Positions 6,063-14,232 are shown, numbered from the stretch's first letter. The stretch: 18,952 nt of DNA from S146-42 sp965371965 (GCA_965371965.1 CBDVAM010000063.1:1-18952); one strand, 5' to 3'. Translations and numbers: made by a program. The notes: a model not told the origin generated them from the sequence alone.

Positions 6063-8153
6063 CTACTCCTCTAGTCCAAGGTGCTTGAGGAACGCGTCCA
6101 TATTCGGCTCGCGCCCCAGATACTCGCGCACCATCTCGATCCCATCGACCGACCCGCCCCGCGACAGGATCGTCTCGCGGTAGAACCGCCCCGCCGACGG
6201 GCTCATCATCCCCAGCTCGTCAAACCGCTGGAACATGTCCGACGCGTACACCAGCGACCACATGTACCCGTAGTACCCCGCGTGATACCCCATCAGGTGC
6301 CCGAACGCGGCCTGGAAATACGTCCGCTCCTGGCTCGGGTACAGCATGATCTGGTCGTACAGGTCCATCTGGACCGTGGTGGTATCGACCTCGCCGTCGG
6401 GGTCGCTGTGGTACGCCAGATCCAGCCCGCCCAGCCAGAGCTGGCCCAGCGCGTTCAGGCCCGAGCCCTGGTACCGTGCCGCGACCATCCGCTCGACCAG
6501 GTCGCTGGGAATCGGTTCGCCGGTCTCATAGTGGCGCGCGAAGGTCTGGAGCACGCCCTCATCCCAGACCCAGTTCTCGAACATCTGGCTCGGCGCCTCG
6601 ACGAAGTCTCGCTCGACGTTTGTCCCGCCGAACAGGCCCAGCTCGGTCCTGCTGAACATCGTGTGCAGGCAGTGCCCGAACTCGTGGAAGAACGTCTCGA
6701 CCTCGTCGTGGGTCATCAGGCTCGGCTTGTCCGCCGTCGGCTTGGTGAAGTTGCACACCAGCACGGCCAGCGGCGTGACCTCGCCACCATCCATGAACAC
6801 CTTGTGCTGGATAAGCCCCCACTGCGCCGCGTGGTTGTACTTGTTCTCTCGCGGGTACAGATCGAGATAGAACTCGCCGAGCAGCTCGCCGGTCTCGTTG
6901 TCGGTCACCTCGTACAAGCGCACGTCCTCGTGCCACAAGGGGCGCTCATCGGTCCCCGCCTGGTCGGTCACGTCGCGGTAGGTCACGCCGTAGAGCGACT
7001 GGGTGATCGAGAACAGCCCGTCCTTGACCGCCTCGATGGGGAAATATTCGCGCACCTCGTCCTGGTCCACCTGATAGCGAGCCTTCAAGACCCGGTCGGA
7101 ATAGAACCGGTTGTCCCACACCTGGAACACCGCGTCGGGATCGCCCGTGAACGCCCGCTTGGCCTCTGCCAGTTCTTCCAGATCCTCGACGGCCTTCCTG
7201 CGGACGACGGGGATCAGGTCTGCATAAAAACTCTCGACGGCGTCGGCGGTCTGGGCCATCCGGGTCTCGATCTGATAATCCGCCGTTGTCTCATAGCCCA
7301 GCATCCGCGCCCGCTGAGCGCGCAGGTCGATGATCTTCTCCAACAGGCGGACATTGCCCATCCCGCCCCGACGGGCGTAGGCGAAGCGAATCTTCTTGCG
7401 CGTGTCCTCGTCCTCGCACGTCCGCCAGATCTCGGTGACCGTCGGCGAATCCATCTTGATGAGGTAGAGTTCCCCCGACCGGTCGAGCGAATCCAGGAAC
7501 TCGCTGTCGACGCCGAACAGCTCGTCGCGCGTCGCGGTCACGACCGTCTCGTCCTCGCGGATGTTCCTGGAAAAGTCGATCGACAGATCGCTCAACTCCT
7601 TCTCGATCTCCTTGAGCTGATCGCGCCGCTCCGCCGACAACTCCATGCCCGCTCTTCGATAGTCCCGCAAGGTGTGCTCGAGCAATCGGCGGCGCTCGCC
7701 GGACAGATTCGCCAGCGAATCCGCGTACGCCCGGATCGCGCGATACAACGGCTCGTTCTTACCCAGGTCGATGTACCAGGCGCTCATGCGGCTCTGGGCG
7801 GCGTCAGCTGCGGCCCGCTCGTCGGCGTCGGTCGAGACAAACGCCATGAACTGCGCCATGTTGGTCGTGGTGTCCAGCCGCTGGTGCATGTCGTCCAGCG
7901 CGCCCAGGGTGTTCTCGAATGTCCTGTCGCGACTCGGGATCGCGATGATCGCCTGGATCGTCCGATCCGCCTCGGCGATCGCGCCATCGATGATCGCGGG
8001 GATATTCTCGAATACCGGCGAGCCCACGTCTCGGATCGGCGCCGGCGAGTTGACACTCGCCCCCCGTTCTGACCCACCGCTCGCGGGCATCGCGACCATG
8101 CCCACTCCGACAATCATCCCAGCAACCGGCAACTTCCAACTGGCCTCGCGCAT
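6063..8153 (-). CDS. Exported M3 family zinc oligopeptidase
   Basis: 696 residues from the ATG at 8153. That start has AAGGAG a few bases upstream and gives a signal-peptide-like N-terminus (MREASWKLPVAGMIVGVGMV); three upstream in-frame ATGs lack this support. The thimet-oligopeptidase-type zinc site is clear: HEFGH with His490, Glu491 and His494, and the third ligand Glu519 in DFVEAPSQ. The preceding MTHDEVETFFHEFGH context and the long helical N-terminal half (about 40-330) match family M3 (OpdA/Dcp/PrlC). Members cut short peptides. The signal sequence, and weak evidence for any lipobox, suggest a periplasmic enzyme, unlike the cytosolic E. coli relatives. Together with the M20 dipeptidase and the subtilase it would complete stepwise protein breakdown (inference). 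It starts 138 bases after the subtilase stop, beyond that gene's terminator. Confidence 0.92.
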   Translation of the reverse strand: MREASWKLPVAGMIVGVGMVAMPASGGSERGASVNSPAPIRDVGSPVFENIPAIIDGAIAEADRTIQAIIAIPSRDRTFENTLGALDDMHQRLDTTTNMAQFMAFVSTDADERAAADAAQSRMSAWYIDLGKNEPLYRAIRAYADSLANLSGERRRLLEHTLRDYRRAGMELSAERRDQLKEIEKELSDLSIDFSRNIREDETVVTATRDELFGVDSEFLDSLDRSGELYLIKMDSPTVTEIWRTCEDEDTRKKIRFAYARRGGMGNVRLLEKIIDLRAQRARMLGYETTADYQIETRMAQTADAVESFYADLIPVVRRKAVEDLEELAEAKRAFTGDPDAVFQVWDNRFYSDRVLKARYQVDQDEVREYFPIEAVKDGLFSITQSLYGVTYRDVTDQAGTDERPLWHEDVRLYEVTDNETGELLGEFYLDLYPRENKYNHAAQWGLIQHKVFMDGGEVTPLAVLVCNFTKPTADKPSLMTHDEVETFFHEFGHCLHTMFSRTELGLFGGTNVERDFVEAPSQMFENWVWDEGVLQTFARHYETGEPIPSDLVERMVAARYQGSGLNALGQLWLGGLDLAYHSDPDGEVDTTTVQMDLYDQIMLYPSQERTYFQAAFGHLMGYHAGYYGYMWSLVYASDMFQRFDELGMMSPSAGRFYRETILSRGGSVDGIEMVREYLGREPNMDAFLKHLGLEE

Positions 8154-8169
8154 GGCTCGCTCCTTGGTA

Positions 8170-8180
8170 TGCATCATGCA
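8170..8180. promoter_or_regulatory. Palindrome in the leader of the M3 peptidase gene
   Basis: TGCAT-C-ATGCA is an 11-base perfect palindrome with a central C, lying 17-27 bases upstream of the M3 start codon, just before its ribosome-binding site. It could be an operator half-site arrangement, but a palindrome this short can occur by chance. Confidence 0.25.
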
Positions 8181-8229
8181 ACGATGATACCGAGCGAGGC
8201 GGGCCCTCGCACGAAGACTCACGACGAAG

Positions 8230-8255
8230 AAAAAAGCGGACCCACCTGGGTCCGC
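8230..8255 (-). terminator. Intrinsic terminator of the subtilase gene
   Basis: On the minus strand GCGGACCC-AGGT-GGGTCCGC forms a perfect 8-bp GC-rich stem (8236-8255) with a 4-base loop, followed directly by six T and a further T-rich stretch. It sits 37 bases after the subtilase stop codon. This is a textbook Rho-independent terminator and separates the subtilase gene from the M3 peptidase gene downstream. Confidence 0.9.
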
Positions 8256-8291
8256 TCGATAAGCCGAGATTCCGGGATGGCTGAGAAAGAC

Positions 8292-11200
8292 TCAGCAGCC
8301 CTGGGCGAACAGATCCAGGTACCCGAAGAAGTCATCCGCGTCACAATCGCCATCGCCATCGATGTCGCAGATATCGAGGTTCCCCCCGGCGAACGCGTCG
8401 AGATACGCGAAGAAGTCGTCGGCATCCACGTCACCGTCGCCATCGAGGTCCGCCGCGCATCCGCCGCCGTCGTCGCAGCCGACGCTCGAGATGATCAGCC
8501 CGTCAAAGCCCGCCTCGTTGATGCTCTGCGGATCGGAGTCGTTGGCGGTCAGGCGTAAGCGCATCTGATCGGTCATCGCAATGCCCGCCCCATCGAGGTC
8601 GGCCTGCGAGATCGTCTCGTGGGCCCAGCTCAGGCCATGGCTCGTCCGATGGTCGCGGATCGTCGTCCATGCCCCGCCGTTGTTGCTCGAAATCTCAACG
8701 AGCAACGCGTCCGGGCCGGGAATTGTGAGATTCAAGAAGTAGTCGTACTCGATCGCGAACGGCCCGTCCCCGGACATATCGTACATCGGGCTGGTCAATC
8801 GCACAGCACCGTTGTCCACATCCGTGTTGCCGTTCTCGTTCTGCGTCAGATACGCCTGTCCCGAACCATCGCCATCGGTCGCCGGATCATAATCCCAGCC
8901 CGGATCATTTACGGGCACGCCGCGCTGCCAGAATCCGCTGGTCGCGCCGAGGTTCTCCGCCGTCCATCCCTGGTCGCCCTCGAAGTTGTCCGCCGCGGCG
9001 ATCACTACCGTGCCGATGTCATACGCGAACGGATTGTTCGGCCCGTCGAACGGAGCCGTGACCAGCCCGCTGCCCACGCCCTCGACGCTCAGGTAGAACT
9101 CGGGCATCTGATTGCACCCGGCACCGGGGACTTCGCTGGTGAAGAGCCCGCCGCCCTGGTCCACCAGATCGACGGTCGTGTACGAGCCACCATCGAACCG
9201 ATAATGCAGCTCCGCCGTCCCGGGCACGATCTCGTCGTTGATCACCGTGATCGCGGACTCGACCGCCAGCGCCACGTTGGGATCGACCAGCTCGGGAAGC
9301 TCCGAGTTCAGCGCGATGCTCACAATCTCGACATTCAGATCGGGCGAGCCCACGAGCGAATACAACTGCGGCCCCTCGGGCACGTTGGTGGCGATCACCT
9401 CGATCACCCACTCGCCCGCCTGCGGATTCTCGACGAACACCTGCTCGATGTTGTCCCTGACGTTCGGCCCGGTCCGCACCGCGTTGGTGCCGGGATTGAA
9501 CTGATCCAGCGTCCACGCATGATGGATTCCCCCGGACGGATCGATCGCACGCACGTCGAGGTTGTTCACCAGCGCCGGGTCGACGTTGGGCGTGCCCGCC
9601 GGGTCGTTCCACGACAGCGTGAACTTCAGCTCGGGTGTCCCGTTGTCCACGTCGATCGTGAACGTCTGCACGGCGCCCTGCCCGATCATCTGCTCGGTGA
9701 ACTGCCCGGTGCGCATGAAGTCCACGGCGTCCTTCACCCGGATCGACCCATACCCGAACTGGTAGTCCGGCCCGGGGTTGCCCAGATCCGCCGCCGTGTG
9801 CGCCAGGAACACCTTCATCGTCGAGCTCGCCGGATCGGGCAGCCCCTGGAACTGCACGCGAAAATCCTGGAGGACGAGGGCCCCGATGCCCGCTGCCGTC
9901 GGCCCGGACATGCTCGTGCCGCAGAAGACGGTGTAGCCGTTGTTGCTGTTGTTGGCGCTGGTGACGCCATTGTCGCCGCCGATCTGGCATCCCGGCCCGC
10001 ACATATCCGGCTTGAGGCGTCCGTCATCGGTCGGCCCCCAGCTCGAGAAACTGGTCATGCTGTCGTTGTTGCTGTTCAGCGCGCCGATCGAGATGTGATT
10101 CTTCGCACCCGCGGGTGGCGCGGTCGAGTAGTAATCGCCGAATCCCTCGACATCGCAGCGGTTGCCGCCGCGCTCGTTTCCCGCCGACCAGAATATCGTG
10201 ATGGGCGCACCCAGGCTGCCTCGTGCAATCTCATCGATCACCGCGGCCGTCACGCCGTAGTTGCCTTGGATGGAGCACGGGAAACCGTTGAACTCGGTGT
10301 TCGAGCCGATCGAGTTGTTGGCGACGTCCGCTCCCATGCTGATCGCCAGGCCGTAGTCGGCCTCGATGTCGCCCGGGTTCTCATAGAGGAACACGCCGCC
10401 GCCGGTCCACTCAAAGCCCGCCGAGAGGATGTCGACCGCCGGGGCCATCCCCCGGAACGTCCCGCCCGACGCCGTCCCATCGCCGCCGACCGTCGCGGCG
10501 ACGTGCGTCGAGTGTGAGCTGAATCCCGTGCTGTCGATGCCGGTCACGCGTCCGCTGAAATCGACGTGATTGGGATTGGCCCTCGCGCCATCGTAGATGA
10601 ACGCCGTCACTCCGCTGCCGTCCAGGTTATACGGCGAGGCCTGCACCTCGTTCACCTGCGTGATCACCCGGTTCGAGTCGTTGAGTTCGCTGAACTGCGG
10701 CATGGCCGGCTCGATCCACTGCACGTCGTCCTCGCCCGCAAGGGCGGCGATCGCGCTGAACGGCAGCTCCACGACCTGCGCGTTCACGCTCCGCAGTTCC
10801 GCACGCACGCTCCCGCCGTGATGCGCGATCAGCTCGCCACCACGCACGACCGAGACGTCCTTGTGGAACATCGCGTACACCGCAACGACCGGATCGGCGG
10901 TGTTGGTGTTGTCCACGATCGTCCAGGGCATGATCTCGCCCTGCTGCAGCAGCTCGTCCAGCTTCCACTCCGCCCGGATCGGACGCACGCTCGCGACCGA
11001 CGCCGCCCGCATCGCCGCCATCGGGCGCACGAGCTTGGCGTCGAGATTCGCGAAGTACGCGTTGTTGCCAAGAAAGCTCAGCAGCGACACGCCGGCAGAG
11101 CCCAGCGCCGCCCGCTGCTCGCCGGTGATCGGGGCGTTGAACTGGATGACAACGCGCGAGGCGTCGCCCCGCGCCGCCAGCGCTCGCATCGACTGGCCGA

Positions 11201-11345
11201 CCTGCTGGACGTTCATCTCGACACGCCGCTCATCACCCTGCGTGCGAAACGCGACCTGCCCAAGCGCGGTCCCCGTCCCCGCGGCCAGCGCGATCGCCGA
11301 GACCAGTGCCGCGCCGCGAGAGCCGATGATTCGATTCGTACCCAT
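8292..11345 (-). CDS. Secreted S8 subtilisin-like protease with C-terminal GC-type dockerin repeats
   Basis: 1017 residues. A signal peptide (about 1-30, ending TALGQ) is followed by a long N-terminal propeptide-like region to about 230. The S8 catalytic domain has Asp252 (FIYDGA), His281 (HSTHVAAT), oxyanion Asn390 (WSAGNERGG) and Ser478 (CGTSMSGP). Residues about 550-670 (SWNDPAGTP, LVNNLDVRA, NVPEGPQLYSLVG) resemble the beta-sandwich domain of KP-43-type subtilases. A further beta-rich region follows. Residues 963-1017 hold two Ca-binding-like repeats (DLDGDGDVDADDFFAYL and DIDGDGDCDADDFFGYL), ending AQGC. The protein is expected to be exported and held at the surface or released. Its terminator is at 8230-8255. 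The Shine-Dalgarno is weak (AAGG about ten bases before the ATG). Neighbouring peptidases suggest a role in external protein use. Confidence 0.93.
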   Translation of the reverse strand: MGTNRIIGSRGAALVSAIALAAGTGTALGQVAFRTQGDERRVEMNVQQVGQSMRALAARGDASRVVIQFNAPITGEQRAALGSAGVSLLSFLGNNAYFANLDAKLVRPMAAMRAASVASVRPIRAEWKLDELLQQGEIMPWTIVDNTNTADPVVAVYAMFHKDVSVVRGGELIAHHGGSVRAELRSVNAQVVELPFSAIAALAGEDDVQWIEPAMPQFSELNDSNRVITQVNEVQASPYNLDGSGVTAFIYDGARANPNHVDFSGRVTGIDSTGFSSHSTHVAATVGGDGTASGGTFRGMAPAVDILSAGFEWTGGGVFLYENPGDIEADYGLAISMGADVANNSIGSNTEFNGFPCSIQGNYGVTAAVIDEIARGSLGAPITIFWSAGNERGGNRCDVEGFGDYYSTAPPAGAKNHISIGALNSNNDSMTSFSSWGPTDDGRLKPDMCGPGCQIGGDNGVTSANNSNNGYTVFCGTSMSGPTAAGIGALVLQDFRVQFQGLPDPASSTMKVFLAHTAADLGNPGPDYQFGYGSIRVKDAVDFMRTGQFTEQMIGQGAVQTFTIDVDNGTPELKFTLSWNDPAGTPNVDPALVNNLDVRAIDPSGGIHHAWTLDQFNPGTNAVRTGPNVRDNIEQVFVENPQAGEWVIEVIATNVPEGPQLYSLVGSPDLNVEIVSIALNSELPELVDPNVALAVESAITVINDEIVPGTAELHYRFDGGSYTTVDLVDQGGGLFTSEVPGAGCNQMPEFYLSVEGVGSGLVTAPFDGPNNPFAYDIGTVVIAAADNFEGDQGWTAENLGATSGFWQRGVPVNDPGWDYDPATDGDGSGQAYLTQNENGNTDVDNGAVRLTSPMYDMSGDGPFAIEYDYFLNLTIPGPDALLVEISSNNGGAWTTIRDHRTSHGLSWAHETISQADLDGAGIAMTDQMRLRLTANDSDPQSINEAGFDGLIISSVGCDDGGGCAADLDGDGDVDADDFFAYLDAFAGGNLDICDIDGDGDCDADDFFGYLDLFAQGC
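8299..8333. repeat. Dockerin-coding 35-base identity, copy 1
   Basis: These bases are identical to 12659-12693. Both encode, on the minus strand, the last residues DFFGYLDLFAQG of the dockerin end. Identity at wobble positions exceeds what protein conservation demands. Confidence 0.85.
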
Positions 11346-11429
11346 TCGCTTTTCGCCTTAGTCTCCGTGCCTGGAGGTGGTGCTTCGTTCCCAGAACATA
11401 CCCGATGACCCCCACCCGCTTCAAGCAGA
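11346..11429. other. Divergent intergenic region upstream of the subtilase gene
   Basis: This stretch lies between the subtilase start (minus) and the beginning of the open frame that leads into the formylglycine-generating-enzyme gene (plus), so it should carry promoters for both directions. I see no clear -35/-10 pair, operator or RNA structure in it. Confidence 0.4.
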
Positions 11430-11661
11430 TTGCGGTATCGCACTCTCACAATCAGGCTTCGGAGTGTCGAATCGGGCCATGTATCTACCGAGCAGGGCCT
11501 TGCCCGTTTCGAGCCCAGCCTCCTGCCGGTGACCCTCCCCGATACAGCCGAACTCGCCGCTGGCCTCATTCTCACTGCCTGGGCATCTGGTCATTCGTCG
11601 GCCCAGGACCAAAGTTCCCCACTCTCAGAGCTTCCCCCGGGCATGGTCTGGACCCCCCCCC
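11430..11661 (+). pseudogene. Out-of-frame 5' part of the formylglycine-generating-enzyme gene
   Basis: This frame encodes LPPGMVWTP at 11628-11657, the sequence that normally opens an FGE-sulfatase domain (GMVWIPGGEFxMGS). The rest of that motif, GEFQMGS, is encoded from 11662 in a different frame. The switch falls in a run of nine C at 11653-11661; eight C would join them as GMVWTPPGEFQMGS with the normal spacing. Upstream, LAAGLILTAWASG (about 11556-11594) is hydrophobic and could belong to an export signal, but it lacks a clear basic start. The true start codon is unknown: TTG at 11430 and GTG at 11529 are options, neither with a good ribosome-binding site. Confidence 0.6.
11653..11661 (+). 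repeat. Nine-cytosine homopolymer at the FGE frameshift
   Basis: Nine consecutive C after GGTCTGGA. Removing one C restores a single open frame from at least 11643 (ATG of GMVW) to 12705. The run may be a real length-variable tract, a fixed mutation, or an assembly or basecalling error. Confidence 0.95.
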
Positions 11662-11673
11662 GGCGAGTTCCAG

Positions 11674-12705
11674 ATGGGAAGCCAAGGCCGGATAGCTCGC
11701 CCCGACGAGCAGCCGGTCCATCGCGTCCGCGTCGACGGGTTCTGGATGGACCGCACCGAGGTCACCAACGCCCAGTTCCGCGCGTTCATCGAGGCCACCG
11801 GATATGTCACCACCGCCGAGCGTGCCCCCGATTGGGAGATCCTCAAGCAGCAACTCCCGCCGGGCACACCAAAGCCGCCCGACTCCGTCCTCGTCCCCGG
11901 TTCGCTCGTGTTCGAGATGCCCGCCACCCCCGCCGGCCTGCGCGACGTGAGCCTGTGGTGGAAATGGACCCCCGGCGCAGACTGGCGTCATCCGACCGGT
12001 CCCGACAGTTCTATCAAGGGCCTCGATAACCACCCGGTTATCCACGTCTCCTGGGACGACGCCCAGGCCTATTGCAAGTGGGCCGCCAAACGCCTGCCCA
12101 CCGAGGCTGAGTGGGAGTACGCGTCTCGCGGCGGGCTCAAAGGGCGCACGTTCACCTGGGGCGACGATCCCATCACACCCGAGCACGCCAACACCTGGCA
12201 AGGGCGATTCCCAACCCAGAACACAGACCAGGACGGCTGGAGATTCAGCGCACCCGTCGGAACCTACCCGCCCAACGGCTATGGCCTCGTCGACATGAGC
12301 GGCAACGTCTGGGAATGGTGCCAGGACTGGTACCGCCACGACACCTACGCCAATCGTGCGCACGATGGCGACGCTCTCGACAACCCCAGCGGGCCGGACT
12401 CCAGCCTCGACCCCATGGAACCGACGGTCCCCAAACGCGCCCAACGCGGCGGGTCGTTCCTCTGCCACGCCAGCTACTGCGCAAGCTACCGCCCCGCCGC
12501 CCGCATGAAAGCGAGCCCCGACACCAGCCTCATGCACACCGGGTTTCGGTGCGTCCTCTCTGGCGACGCCGGGGACGCGAACCGGACGTCGGATCCGCCC
12601 ATCGACTCGGACGAGCTCCGCAAGGAATCCGATGACGATTCGGATGCTCGTTCAGCACCCCTGGGCGAACAGATCCAGGTACCCGAAGAAGTCCTCGGCG
12701 TCTAG
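11674..12705 (+). CDS. Formylglycine-generating enzyme / sulfatase-modifying factor
   Basis: 343 residues if read from the ATG at 11674, which is the MGS of the domain rather than a plausible natural start. Family members oxidise a cysteine in sulfatases to formylglycine. The fold's signatures are present: DEQPVHRVRVDGFWMDRTEVTN split over 11-32, HPVIHVSWDDAQAYCKW (120-136), RLPTEAEWEYA (140-150) and NVWEWCQDWY (211-220). Both active-site cysteines of true FGEs are present, Cys264 and Cys269 in RGGSFLCHASYC, followed by GFRC (290-293). Many FGE-fold proteins lack this pair, so a genuine formylglycine role is likely. No sulfatase gene is in the window, though planctomycetes are known for many. 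The last 17 codons run antisense through the 3' end of the dockerin gene (12652-12705). The acidic tail after residue 300 is not typical of the family. Expression depends on the frameshift at 11653-11661. Confidence 0.85.
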   Translation: MGSQGRIARPDEQPVHRVRVDGFWMDRTEVTNAQFRAFIEATGYVTTAERAPDWEILKQQLPPGTPKPPDSVLVPGSLVFEMPATPAGLRDVSLWWKWTPGADWRHPTGPDSSIKGLDNHPVIHVSWDDAQAYCKWAAKRLPTEAEWEYASRGGLKGRTFTWGDDPITPEHANTWQGRFPTQNTDQDGWRFSAPVGTYPPNGYGLVDMSGNVWEWCQDWYRHDTYANRAHDGDALDNPSGPDSSLDPMEPTVPKRAQRGGSFLCHASYCASYRPAARMKASPDTSLMHTGFRCVLSGDAGDANRTSDPPIDSDELRKESDDDSDARSAPLGEQIQVPEEVLGV

Positions 12706-13485
12706 GTCGCCATCACCGTCGATGTCCGCCTCATCGTCGCCGGCGGCGAAGAGGTCGAGGTATCCGAAGAAGTCCTCCGCGTCGGCGTCGCCGTCGCCAT
12801 CGATATCGGCGCGGCAGCCAACGTCTGTCTCGCCTTCAAGGCGCATGGAGATGGTGTTGTTGCCGCGGAAGTTGTGGGGAATCCAGTCCGACGATCCCCA
12901 GAGCCCGGCGTAGTTGTTGCCATGATCCTCGAAGCCGTCGCGGACGTGCGAGGGCTGCTCGACGGTCGGGATACTCACCGAGCCGAGGACCCAGAACCAA
13001 TCACCGGTGGTGAACTCATCAAGGGGCTGGGTGTTGATCCACCAGCGCACGGGGGCGAGGACGATTCCCGCATCGGAGACGTCCATCTCGATGCGCCAGG
13101 CGTCGAAGTTGAGCGGGGTATCGATCGGCGTGGCGACGAAGTCCGACACGATGACCTCGGCGAAGCAGAGCTCGCTCGGACCGACGATAGTCTCGTCGTG
13201 CTCGTAGAGCTGGACCCAGATACCCTCGGCGGGTAGCGTGCCGTTGTATGACATGATGTCGACGATGACCTTGGTCAGCCGCACCGGCTCATCGACATCG
13301 AAGTCGTCGGCGAGTTGGGAGTCGATGTTCTGTCCGGTAGGCCCGTTGAATCCGCCGATGGCGTTGCCGGTGCCGGCGTCCATCAACTCCTCGTCGGTGA
13401 TCCAGAGCGTGTCGTAGAGCACGACTTGCCCCCGAGCCACCGTTGCGAACGATGCGAGGATCACCGCCAAAGCGAGACGTGCCAT
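12652..13485 (-). CDS. Secreted GC-type dockerin protein of unknown function
   Basis: 277 residues from the ATG at 13485, which has GGAGG about six bases upstream and starts a good signal peptide (MARLALAVILASFATVARGQ). An in-frame start at 13563 is possible but unsupported. Residues about 20-223 form an unrecognised beta-rich domain with GQNIDSQLADDFDV (52-65) and VRWWINTQPLDEF, resembling lectin-like or jelly-roll exported domains only in general composition. Residues 224-277 carry two EF-hand-like repeats, each with a DIDGDGDxDAEDFFGYLDLFA core, ending AQGC exactly as in the subtilase at 8292. The gene is convergent with and overlaps the FGE gene by 54 bases. It is expected outside the cytoplasm, held by whatever recognises the dockerin end. 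Confidence 0.85.
   Translation of the reverse strand: MARLALAVILASFATVARGQVVLYDTLWITDEELMDAGTGNAIGGFNGPTGQNIDSQLADDFDVDEPVRLTKVIVDIMSYNGTLPAEGIWVQLYEHDETIVGPSELCFAEVIVSDFVATPIDTPLNFDAWRIEMDVSDAGIVLAPVRWWINTQPLDEFTTGDWFWVLGSVSIPTVEQPSHVRDGFEDHGNNYAGLWGSSDWIPHNFRGNNTISMRLEGETDVGCRADIDGDGDADAEDFFGYLDLFAAGDDEADIDGDGDLDAEDFFGYLDLFAQGC
12659..12693. repeat. Dockerin-coding 35-base identity, copy 2
   Basis: Same 35 bases as 8299-8333, about 4.36 kb away in the same orientation. This copy is also read in the opposite sense as the end of the FGE frame. Confidence 0.85.
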
Positions 13486-13713
13486 GCTGGGCCTCCAGTC
13501 TTCCATGCGAGCGGATTCGAATCGCTCACGTCTGTGCAGTCTACACGAATCACTCCCACTCATACGAATCGTTTCTGCAAAGCAAGTTCACCCCCACATG
13601 CCCTTCGGTCGACAGCTCGACCTTGCGGGGTGGTGAGCAATACGACTCAGTGCCCGTGAATCCCGATGCGGGTGGGCTTTAGGGGACCGCGCGGCGTGCC
13701 AGGAATCTCGCCG
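13486..13713. other. Gene-free stretch left of the tRNA fragment
   Basis: This holds the promoter region of the dockerin gene (minus) and DNA that presumably lay downstream of the tRNA before the insertion. One weak hairpin is visible: CCCG-ATG-CGGG at about 13667-13677, flanked by GCCC and GGGC. No convincing gene, RNA or U-tract terminator is seen. Confidence 0.4.
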
Positions 13714-13751
13714 AAGCACCTCGGGCAGGACTCGAACCTGCGACCTGCGGT
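13714..13751 (-). repeat. Distal attachment repeat: 3' fragment of tRNA-Arg
   Basis: 38 bases identical to 15605-15642. On the minus strand it begins at position 38 of the tRNA, in the anticodon loop, and runs through the anticodon-stem 3' side, variable loop, T arm, acceptor 3' strand and three bases beyond. The sequence to its right (13752 onwards) has no tRNA 5' half, so it is not a functional tRNA. Confidence 0.88.
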
Positions 13752-13812
13752 GTGGACGCATCTACGAGACACGTGGTTCGATCGACGATGCACCGTCAAT
13801 CTGGGATACGCA

Positions 13813-14232
13813 TTAGGGCGCGCTGCCTGGCGCGGACCGATAGGACGCAGCCGCCGCGAGGTCCACCGCCAGCATTTTCTGCGCTGGCTTGTTGTCCATA
13901 GGTGGCCAGCCCACGACGTGCGCGTGCAGAGGATCCTCCGGTAGCCCCGCTTGAACCGCATCAAGGAGCTTGGTTCTTCGCACCGCACCGACCGTGATAT
14001 CCGCTCGACCGACGAGCCTCCGCTCGCTCGCCGATGCGACGGCATGGCCTCGCGACCAAAGGTCCGTCTCCGTCCTTCCAACATGGCGGGTCACGGATAG
14101 CTGTAGACTTGTTGGAGGCATGAACGCATCGGGCCTGATTGTCTCGTCTTTTCTCACGAATCGCTTCGAGAATATGAAACGTGCAAGCAACTCCGAGGCC
14201 GTCAACGTGCCGGTATTGTCCCCGACGATCAT
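13813..14232 (-). CDS. Third cassette gene, unknown function
   Basis: 139 residues, starting at an ATG that overlaps the stop of the preceding gene in ATGA, so translation is probably coupled. I do not recognise a named domain. Notable segments are LLARFIFSKRFVR (15-27), IRPDAFMPP (32-40), LQLSVTRH (43-50), RLVGRADI (72-79) and HAHVVGWP (103-110), with KPAQ (115-118) and an Ala-rich end. From memory this pattern, RFIFSK...(V/I)(K/R)PxAFxP...LSVxR...GRADI...HAxIxGWP, recurs in short hypothetical proteins of other bacteria near TIGR04255-like genes; this needs a search. No signal peptide or membrane segment is seen, so it should be cytosolic. It ends 62 bases before the distal attachment repeat and is the last gene of the operon. 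Confidence 0.75.
   Translation of the reverse strand: MIVGDNTGTLTASELLARFIFSKRFVRKDETIRPDAFMPPTSLQLSVTRHVGRTETDLWSRGHAVASASERRLVGRADITVGAVRRTKLLDAVQAGLPEDPLHAHVVGWPPMDNKPAQKMLAVDLAAAASYRSAPGSAP

Noticed and set aside
6081..8072. A 663-codon plus-strand open frame
   Set aside because: Entirely antisense to the M3 peptidase with its intact HEFGH site; composition is Arg/Val/His/Leu-rich with no domain.
8619..10517. A 632-codon plus-strand open frame
   Set aside because: Antisense to the subtilase, whose catalytic residues are all in place on the other strand.
13655..13680. Intrinsic terminator left of the tRNA fragment
   Set aside because: The paired segments are short (4 bp each) and no T-run follows on the minus strand.
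13714..13751. A second tRNA gene
   Set aside because: Only the 3' half is present; no D arm, 5' acceptor strand or anticodon can be found next to it.
13647..14084. Open frame on the minus strand across the tRNA fragment
   Set aside because: It overlaps the third cassette gene in another frame and its RRFESCPRCF part is merely the translated tRNA 3' half.
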